From CAYMDJ01 sp964537525 (GTDB taxonomy: Archaea; Aenigmatarchaeota; Aenigmatarchaeia; QMZP01), in NCBI GenBank assembly GCA_964537525.1, contig CAZIAB010000013.1, forward strand, positions 1 to 19,497: DNA of 19,497 bases, in the 5' to 3' direction. Positions 15,245 through 19,497 of this stretch are shown here, piece after piece (within the stretch, counting starts at the first letter, position 1; every line of letters starts with the position of its first letter). The position numbers and the translations under genes were made by a program. The notes beneath the pieces are model-generated. The model did not search any database. It was not told the origin of the DNA and saw only the letters and a list, made by a program, of their open reading frames with translations.

Positions 15245-15266
15245 TCACTCCTTCTTATCTTCCTTT
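15243..15266. repeat. 24-bp repeat, copy 1 (rps27ae 3' end)
   Basis: These 24 bases are identical to 15584-15607 at the 3' end of rps24e. They encode KEDKKE and the stop codon. The match continues, with substitutions and small indels, for roughly 100 bp through both Glu/Lys-rich tails, so the two gene ends share a common origin. Confidence 0.9.
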
Positions 15267-15580
15267 GGCTCCTCTTTTGCCTGCTCCTTTGCATCCTCTT
15301 CCTGTTTTGGTTCCTCAGCAGGCTTCTCTTCCCTTGGAGTTTCCTGCCTCTGTGCCTGTTCACCCCTCAGGAATTCGGTGTATCCGCACTTCCCGCAGTA
15401 GAGCCTTCCCTTATGCTGTCCCAGCCAGGTTCCCTGGCCGCACCTTGGACAGGACTTCCTCTTCCTTTCCGCGTTCTCTCCGCTAATCTCATAGAACGAG
15501 TGGGTCTTGACGGTGGAATGCTTCTTCCCTGTCCTCTGCTTCTTCCCCTTCTTCTTTGCTTCCTTTCCTTTCTTTCCCAT
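15245..15580 (-). CDS. rps27ae: Ribosomal protein S27ae with acidic tail
   Basis: Small-subunit ribosomal protein eS31, 111 residues. A basic N-terminus (GKKGKEAKKKGKK) precedes KTHSFYEISGENAERKRKSCPRCGQGTWLGQHKGRLYCGKCGY, with the four Cys of the zinc ribbon (CPRC and CGKC). Archaeal S27ae usually ends soon after the second Cys pair. Here about 35 residues rich in Glu, Lys, Pro and Gln follow, ending KEDKKE, and they closely match the tail of the adjacent S24e. ATG 15580 is chosen over GTG 15589 because AAGGAGTGAT lies at the right spacing before it; that motif overlaps the S24e stop codon, coupling the two genes. Confidence 0.95.
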   Translation of the reverse strand: MGKKGKEAKKKGKKQRTGKKHSTVKTHSFYEISGENAERKRKSCPRCGQGTWLGQHKGRLYCGKCGYTEFLRGEQAQRQETPREEKPAEEPKQEEDAKEQAKEEPKEDKKE

Positions 15581-15583
15581 GAG

Positions 15584-15607
15584 AATCACTCCTTCTTATC
15601 TTCCTTT
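15584..15607. repeat. 24-bp repeat, copy 2 (rps24e 3' end)
   Basis: Identical to 15243-15266. On the minus strand this copy supplies both the S24e C-terminal codons and the Shine-Dalgarno sequence (AAGGAGTGAT) of the following rps27ae. Confidence 0.9.
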
Positions 15608-16056
15608 TCCCCTTCTTCCTCTTTTGCAGGTTCCTTTGCATGCTCGCCTGTCTCCGCTGCCTCTTCCTGCTTTGGCTCCTCTGCCTTTTCTTCCGCGGGA
15701 GATTCTTCAGGCTTAGCCTCTTCCTTCGGGGCGGGAGCCTCCGGAACCTTCTCCTTGGCAGCATCCTGCTTGACCTTTGCCTTTTCCATTCTCGCCTTCA
15801 TCTTGTCGAGCTTGTATTCTGGCATGTCGTCCTTCTTCCTGTAAGAAAGTACATAGACCTTCGAGGACTGGATTCCCTTGTTGCTGATTATCTTGTCAAC
15901 TATGATGAGCTCTTCCCTTGTCTTGAGCAGCTTCGCAACGTCCTTCATTATCTCCGGCCTGCTGGGCGTCGCCTTCCCCTTATGCTCTAGGCTGATCAGA
16001 TGCTCGTCCCTCTTCATCACAGGGTTCTTCTTCTCATTGAGGATTTCAAATTTCAT
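15586..16056 (-). CDS. rps24e: Ribosomal protein S24e with long acidic tail
   Basis: Small-subunit ribosomal protein eS24, 156 residues. The core (about 1-90) runs MKFEILNEKKNPVMKRDE, LEHKGKATPSRPEI, LIIVDKIISNKGIQSSKVYVLSY. Archaeal S24e is usually about 100 residues. Here about 60 extra residues of Ala/Glu/Lys/Pro follow, ending KEDKKE, homologous to the tail of S27ae. The frame opens at TTG 16077, but ATG 16056 has AGGTGA four bases upstream and the family's normal N-terminus. It follows spt4 by 8 bases and precedes rps27ae by 5. Confidence 0.94.
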   Translation of the reverse strand: MKFEILNEKKNPVMKRDEHLISLEHKGKATPSRPEIMKDVAKLLKTREELIIVDKIISNKGIQSSKVYVLSYRKKDDMPEYKLDKMKARMEKAKVKQDAAKEKVPEAPAPKEEAKPEESPAEEKAEEPKQEEAAETGEHAKEPAKEEEGEKEDKKE

Positions 16057-16064
16057 TCTCTCAC

Positions 16065-16256
16065 CTACTTGACCCAAAGGCAGTATTTACCGGGAACGCT
16101 TATCCCCAGGGTTTGGGCTATCTCGCTCTCCTTGGGGTCGTTTATGACCACGATGCCCTTCCAGCTCCTTGAGAAGTTGGACTGGCTGCACACCGGGCAC
16201 TTGCTGTCCTCAACGAACCGCTTGCAGGTCCTGCACACCTTGTCTTTCTGGGTCAT
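16065..16256 (-). CDS. spt4: Transcription elongation factor Spt4 (RpoE'')
   Basis: A 63-residue zinc protein that pairs with Spt5 (NusG-like) to keep RNA polymerase processive. The zinc site is Cys8-x2-Cys11 and Cys20-x2-Cys23 (CRTC, CPVC). The family segment WKGIVVINDPKESEIAQTLGI binds Spt5. It ends GKYCLWV as usual. AAGGAG lies 7 bases before the ATG. The gene follows rpo7, the common archaeal order, with its own TATA-like element in the gap. Spt5 itself is not in the window. Confidence 0.95.
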   Translation of the reverse strand: MTQKDKVCRTCKRFVEDSKCPVCSQSNFSRSWKGIVVINDPKESEIAQTLGISVPGKYCLWVK

Positions 16257-16287
16257 GTTAACTCCTTATGATATCAGAATCCTGTTG

Positions 16288-16297
16288 GTATTTAAAT
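16288..16297 (-). promoter_or_regulatory. Internal TATA box for spt4-rps24e-rps27ae
   Basis: The minus strand reads TTTAAATACC here, overlapping the rpo7 stop codon. Initiation near 16267 would give an 11-nt leader with the AAGGAG site, allowing the ribosomal genes to be made apart from rpo7. Confidence 0.45.
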
Positions 16298-16875
16298 TAC
16301 TTGGCCTTTGCCGCCTTCTCAGCCATCCTTTTGGCCTTCTCTTTCCTGTCCCTGTCATACCAGTCAAGGACGCCCAGGCCGAACTGCCTCGTGGTAAGGC
16401 CTATCTTGTACTGGTTCGTGCCCATGGAGACCGATATTATCCTTGCCCTTGCCAGGTCACCTTCCCTCATCGTCTTCTTGCTCTCCCTTCCATGGAAGGT
16501 GACGTTCTTGTCGTCATACGAAACGAAATCATCCATTATCTGCGACACGTGGACCATGCCGTCCAGCGGGCCCATCCTTATGAAGACCCCGAACTCGGTC
16601 ACGTCTATCACGTATCCCTTTATCATCTCGTGCATCTCAGGGAAGTACACCAGCAAACTGAAGTCGACCGGGTAGTGTATCGCGCCGTCGCCCGGGAATA
16701 TCTGGCCCTCTCCTACCTCTCCAACGTCAACCACGGAGAGGATTACACCGAGTCTCCTGTCTATTATTCCCTCGAGCCTGTCCTCGAGGCTCGACTTTAT
16801 CGCATCCTGCATCTTCATCCTGAACTTGGACGGGGGAACGCGGACCTTGTCTGACACTGTAAGAATCTTATACAT
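16297..16875 (-). CDS. rpo7: RNA polymerase subunit Rpo7 (RpoE')
   Basis: A 192-residue homologue of Rpb7 that forms the polymerase stalk with Rpo4 and binds nascent RNA. The N-terminal RNP-like domain (about 1-80) starts MYKILTVSDKVRVPP and contains EGIIDRRLGVILSV and PGDGAIHYPVDFSLLVY. The C-terminal S1 domain (about 82-165) has GYVIDVTEFGVFIRMGPLDGMVHVSQI and YKIGLTTRQFGLG. A Lys/Ala-rich tail (EKAKRMAEKAAKAK) closes it. GAGGT lies 7 bases before the ATG. It is the first gene of the leftward operon. Confidence 0.96.
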   Translation of the reverse strand: MYKILTVSDKVRVPPSKFRMKMQDAIKSSLEDRLEGIIDRRLGVILSVVDVGEVGEGQIFPGDGAIHYPVDFSLLVYFPEMHEMIKGYVIDVTEFGVFIRMGPLDGMVHVSQIMDDFVSYDDKNVTFHGRESKKTMREGDLARARIISVSMGTNQYKIGLTTRQFGLGVLDWYDRDRKEKAKRMAEKAAKAK

Positions 16876-16930
16876 GACTATACCTCAAAACCCGGCGGCG
16901 CTGCCGAATCTGATAAATATTATCAGTATG

Positions 16931-16946
16931 GGTTTATATATATAAG
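16931..16946 (-). promoter_or_regulatory. TATA box for the rpo7 operon
   Basis: The minus strand contains CTTATATATATAAACC. A start near 16913 would give a leader of about 38 nt that includes a GC-rich short stem (CGGC...GCCG, 16891-16904) before the ribosome site. Confidence 0.6.
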
Positions 16947-16981
16947 GTTTTGGTTTCCTGCGGGGATAACACGGATTATGC

Positions 16982-16996
16982 TTAATCAGTGATTAA
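16982..16996. repeat. Near-palindrome between small gene and rpo7 promoter
   Basis: TTAATCA and TGATTAA flank a single G, a 7-bp inverted repeat. It lies 4 bases beyond the stop codon of the small leftward gene and about 40 bp upstream of the rpo7 TATA box. It could be a dimeric repressor site or a weak 3' hairpin. Confidence 0.5.
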
Positions 16997-16999
16997 CCG

Positions 17000-17221
17000 C
17001 TAGGGAGCTATCCCGACCCTTTCGCAGGCCGTCTCGTACCATGGCCAAGCGACTCGGGCATTCCATTTGTCCCATTTGCCCCCTAAATTGTCATATATTT
17101 TAAACGCTAAACCGAGAAAAATCCTGGCTGCTTGATAATCCTCTCTCTCGAAGTAGTCTATTCCTGTGCGCAAGAAAAGGTCCGCTCCGCTTTTCAGTTG
17201 CGCATCTGATAGACGTTCCAT
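17000..17221 (-). CDS. Small TPR-like hypothetical protein
   Basis: A 73-residue soluble protein, mostly helical, with one TPR-like helix pair (GADLFLRTGIDYFEREDYQAARIFLGLAFKIYDNLG) followed by a Trp-rich helix (KWDKWNARVAWPWYETACERVG). The first pair resembles a TPR at the positions of its small and aromatic residues, but one repeat alone is short. The family is not recognised. The gene looks real because a TATA element lies 26 nt before the ATG, and the frame is clean in an otherwise AT-rich gap. It is divergent from sufS by 93 bp, so shared control is possible. Codon use is more AT-rich than that of its neighbours. Confidence 0.65.
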   Translation of the reverse strand: MERLSDAQLKSGADLFLRTGIDYFEREDYQAARIFLGLAFKIYDNLGGKWDKWNARVAWPWYETACERVGIAP

Positions 17222-17240
17222 GATGTTTTTGTAGCGAATA

Positions 17241-17252
17241 GCTTTTTAAAGC
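17241..17252 (-). promoter_or_regulatory. TATA box for the TPR-like gene
   Basis: The minus strand reads GCTTTAAAAAGC, centred about 26 nt before the ATG at 17221. No Shine-Dalgarno sequence is seen, so the transcript should be leaderless. Confidence 0.55.
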
Positions 17253-17282
17253 GATATCTCGCTGGTGCTTGCAAATATCATG

Positions 17283-17292
17283 ATTTATAAAC
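17283..17292 (+). promoter_or_regulatory. TATA box for sufS
   Basis: ATTTATAAAC is centred about 28 nt before ATG 17315. With no Shine-Dalgarno sequence this is another leaderless promoter, and it decides against the in-frame TTG at 17306. Confidence 0.6.
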
Positions 17293-17314
17293 CCTCCCCT
17301 TCTATTTGTTACTC

Positions 17315-18526
17315 ATGAACCTTGAGAAGATAAGGCAGGATTTCCCTGCCCTCCAGCAGGAGATTCACGGAAGGCCTCCAATCTATTTTGACAACGCCTG
17401 CATGACCATGAAGCCCAGGCAGGTGCTGGACGCGATGATGGATTATTACGAGAAGCACCCCTCCTGCGCGGGAAGGAGCAACCACAGGTTCAGCAACATG
17501 ACAGAGCAGGACTTCGAGAACGCGCGCAAGGCAATGAGGGAGTACCTGGGAGCCAAGAGGAAGGAGGAAATCGTGTTCACCAGGAACACCACAGAGGGGA
17601 TAAACCTCGTTGCTAATTCCATCGGCCTGAAGAAGGGCGACACGGTGATAACGAGCGACAGGGAGCACAATTCCAACCTTATTCCCTGGCTCTACAGGGA
17701 GAAGACGCTCGGGATAACCCACAGGTACGTTCCTCCTCTGGACGACACGACATTCGACCTGGAGAGGTTCTCAGAGATGATGTCAAAGCAGGTGAAGCTC
17801 GTCTCTATTGTCCACACATCCAACCTGGACGGCTACACCCTCCCGATTAAGGAGATAGGAAAGATAGCCCACGAGCATGGGGCATTGTTCATGATTGACG
17901 GCGCCCAGGCCGCTCCCCACAAGGAGGTTGATGTCAGGAAGCTTGGAGCCGACTTCTATGCCCTATCGGGCCACAAGATGCTCGGCCCCACAGGGACAGG
18001 CGTCCTTTACGGTAGGATTGACCTGCTGGATGGAATGAGTCCGTTCATCCTGGGCGGAGAGACTGTTGAGTTCTCTACATATGATTCCTTCAAAAGCCTT
18101 CCCCCGCCTGAGAAGTTTGAGGCAGGGCTCCAGAACTATGCAGGGATGATTGGAATGGGAGCAGCGGCAAAATACCTGATGAAGATAGGAAGGAAAAACA
18201 TAGCAAAGCACGAGATTGAGCTGAACAAGCTGATTACAGAGGGTTTAGAAGGGGTCCGCGGCCTCAGGATACTCGGCCCCAGAGAACCGGAGAGGAGGGG
18301 AGGTGTCATACCCATGACCATAGAGGGGATCGATTACCACCAGATTTCCCTGATGCTGGACAACAACGCCAACGTCATGATTCGCTCGGGGCAGCACTGC
18401 GTCCACTCATGGTTCGCTGCCAACAACATAAAGGGCTCTGCAAGGGCCAGCCTCTACCTGTACAACACCCAGGAGGAGGCCATGACATTCATTGAAGAAC
18501 TGAAGAAGATTGCGGAATTGAGATAG
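17315..18526 (+). CDS. sufS: Cysteine desulfurase, SufS-type
   Basis: PLP-dependent enzyme that takes sulfur from cysteine for Fe-S clusters and thio-cofactors. The 403-residue chain has the class V aminotransferase fold: YFDNAC near the N-terminus, FTRNTTEGINLVA, SDREHNSNLIPW with the conserved His, IDGAQAAPH with the PLP-contacting Asp and Gln, Lys221 in SGHKMLGPTGTGVLYG (Schiff base), and Cys362 in RSGQHCVHSW as the persulfide nucleophile. The C-terminal SARASLYLYNT and short Cys loop place it in group II (SufS/Csd) rather than IscS. No SufB, SufC, SufD or SufE-like gene is in the window. Confidence 0.96.
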   Translation: MNLEKIRQDFPALQQEIHGRPPIYFDNACMTMKPRQVLDAMMDYYEKHPSCAGRSNHRFSNMTEQDFENARKAMREYLGAKRKEEIVFTRNTTEGINLVANSIGLKKGDTVITSDREHNSNLIPWLYREKTLGITHRYVPPLDDTTFDLERFSEMMSKQVKLVSIVHTSNLDGYTLPIKEIGKIAHEHGALFMIDGAQAAPHKEVDVRKLGADFYALSGHKMLGPTGTGVLYGRIDLLDGMSPFILGGETVEFSTYDSFKSLPPPEKFEAGLQNYAGMIGMGAAAKYLMKIGRKNIAKHEIELNKLITEGLEGVRGLRILGPREPERRGGVIPMTIEGIDYHQISLMLDNNANVMIRSGQHCVHSWFAANNIKGSARASLYLYNTQEEAMTFIEELKKIAELR

Positions 18527-18573
18527 ACTGATAATGATTGGAATAAACTAACAAAAACATAAAGCTTTAAAAT

Positions 18574-18583
18574 CTTTTTATCC
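18574..18583 (+). promoter_or_regulatory. TATA box for the Cys-rich two-helix protein
   Basis: CTTTTTATCC suggests initiation near 18605 and a leader of about 17 nt containing GTGAT 5 bases before ATG 18622. A second candidate, GCTTTAAAAT, lies just upstream. Confidence 0.45.
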
Positions 18584-18621
18584 CACTAAAGACAATTAAG
18601 AATTACAGGCGTAGTGATATT

Positions 18622-19134
18622 ATGAGTGCGTGTCTCGTTGCAATGGTCGTCTTGGGGATACTCAGCATATTCTCTGCAGGATATCGTTACTGGGCAAAGG
18701 AGGCCTTCTTCTGCGTGGGAAGGAGGATAACCCTGAGGCCCTGCGATACCGGGTTTGACCAGAAGGTCAGGAGCAAGGTAACATCCGCCCTCATGAAGAA
18801 GCATCATGGCCTCGCCAAGGCGGTTCACAGGCACTTCGAGGCAATATCGTGGGTATTCACCATAGCACTGTTCGTGTCCCTATTCTACACTGCTTACGGG
18901 GTCTACAACCTCGCAACCTTTGGAACATGCGACCCCACCCACCCGGACCAGTGCGTATTCAATCCCGACCTTCCTCATTGTTCAAACCCTGAATGCACCG
19001 GGCACTGCTGGTGTAGCGGGACTGAGGTCGGCTGCGATGACCCGCTCTTCATAGAATGCGACGGTGACTGTTCTTGTGTCTGCTCTGGCGGCGACGCCAT
19101 AACAGGCCTCTACATCAGCTCGATGGGCGGTTGA
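18622..19134 (+). CDS. Two-helix membrane protein with Cys-rich outer domain
   Basis: A 170-residue protein. A hydrophobic helix at about 4-20 is followed by a basic loop (about 21-72, with Arg and His clusters and two Cys) that should be cytoplasmic, then a second helix at about 75-97. The remaining 70 residues should be outside and contain 11 cysteines, dense in the run from CSNPEC to CSCVC. The layout recalls a family of archaeal membrane proteins I have seen near thioredoxin-like and redox genes, but this is from memory and no function is assigned. Possible roles are a disulfide- or metal-binding surface protein. It has its own promoter and is downstream of sufS by about 95 bp. Sulfur chemistry is a tempting link, unproven. 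Confidence 0.78.
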   Translation: MSACLVAMVVLGILSIFSAGYRYWAKEAFFCVGRRITLRPCDTGFDQKVRSKVTSALMKKHHGLAKAVHRHFEAISWVFTIALFVSLFYTAYGVYNLATFGTCDPTHPDQCVFNPDLPHCSNPECTGHCWCSGTEVGCDDPLFIECDGDCSCVCSGGDAITGLYISSMGG

Positions 19135-19135
19135 G

Positions 19136-19155
19136 TTTTTTCGTTAACGTTTTTT
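19136..19155. terminator. Two oligo-T tracts around a palindrome
   Basis: Six T residues (19136-19141), the palindrome CGTTAACG (19142-19149) and six more T residues (19150-19155) start within 2 bases of the stop at 19134. This fits archaeal U-tract termination of the rightward gene. Confidence 0.6.
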
Positions 19156-19225
19156 GTCACAGACTAGAATTCGTTCATCTTACCTGCCTTATGGTTACCC
19201 GGCGGCACCCTGACCAGTAAAAAGG

Positions 19226-19497
19226 TTAGACGCCTGAAGAGAACTCGCTCTTCACGCCCGCAACGAAATACGCTCCTATCAGTATCAGGAAGGAGCCGAT
19301 GCCCTGCAGCATCGAGACCGGTTCTCCGTACCACCATGCCCCCAGGGAGAGGCTTATGACGGGCGCGAAAAGGAGGATGACCGCTGCCTTTGAGACGTTG
19401 ATGTACTTCAGGGAGGCATACCAGAACAGGACGTATCCGAATAGGAAAGTCGTGGATATCAGGAGATTGGTTACCTCCTGGGCGCTCAGGTTCATCA
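19226..19497 (-). CDS. EamA/DMT-family transporter, C-terminal part
   Basis: The C-terminal 90 or so residues of an integral membrane protein whose start lies beyond the right edge. Three hydrophobic helices are visible, with the drug/metabolite transporter pattern FGYVLFWYASLKYINVSKAAVILLFAPVISLSLGAWWYGEPVSMLQGIGSFLILIGAYF, which matches the end of the second EamA repeat. The Met at 19495 is most likely internal, since the frame stays open to the window edge. Substrate cannot be told. It converges with the Cys-rich gene. Confidence 0.88.
   Translation of the reverse strand, partial: MNLSAQEVTNLLISTTFLFGYVLFWYASLKYINVSKAAVILLFAPVISLSLGAWWYGEPVSMLQGIGSFLILIGAYFVAGVKSEFSSGV

Noticed and set aside
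15507..15990. Plus-strand frames rich in Leu, Phe and Ser across 15413-15990
   Set aside because: They are the antisense of the Glu/Lys-rich ribosomal protein tails, which read as hydrophobic on the other strand.
16000..16854. A 284-codon plus-strand open frame
   Set aside because: It lies wholly antisense to rpo7, spt4 and rps24e, all with clear family motifs; low stop frequency follows from their codon use.

Overview
The window comes from an archaeon, probably of the DPANN group or a relative with similar gene content; the phylum cannot be fixed by reading alone. The grounds are aIF1A, a Pno1/Dim2-like KH protein, ribosomal proteins S24e and S27ae, Spt4 and RNA polymerase subunit Rpo7. Most first genes have archaeal TATA boxes about 25-28 nt before the start codon, so many transcripts should be leaderless. 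Genes inside operons instead carry Shine-Dalgarno motifs of the GGTGA, GGAG or AGGAGTGAT type. No rRNA, tRNA, CRISPR array, transposase or integrase was seen.

Layout, left to right. 41-667 (-) is a coiled-coil protein with some ESCRT-III-like features. 959-6255 (+) holds two purine biosynthesis genes: a single-chain PurL of eukaryote-like type, unusual in an archaeon, and an enlarged PurM. 6307-14248 (+) is a seven-gene block that looks like a type IV pilus-like or secretion locus: three proteins with pilin-like or single membrane-anchored N-termini and large extracytoplasmic parts, two membrane-anchored Cys-containing proteins, a winged-helix protein with two membrane helices, and a FlaI/VirB11-type ATPase with a histone-like Lys/Ala tail. 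No multi-spanning FlaJ/TadC platform protein is present.

14313-16875 is an information-processing block: aIF1A and the KH protein on +, and rpo7-spt4-rps24e-rps27ae on -, converging with no gap at 15244/15245. The RIO kinase that often lies between aIF1A and the KH gene is absent. In its place is a short segment bounded by an 18-bp direct repeat. The adjacent S24e and S27ae genes share a duplicated acidic C-terminal tail. 17000-17221 (-) is a small TPR-like protein, divergent from a SufS-type cysteine desulfurase (17315-18526). 18622-19134 is a two-helix membrane protein with a Cys-rich outer domain. The window ends in the C-terminus of an EamA/DMT transporter (-).

The best candidate for an undescribed system is the 6307-14248 block. 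An ATPase and a winged-helix membrane protein could power or control assembly of large, probably glycosylated and partly disulfide-linked surface proteins. This is inferred from gene order and topology.
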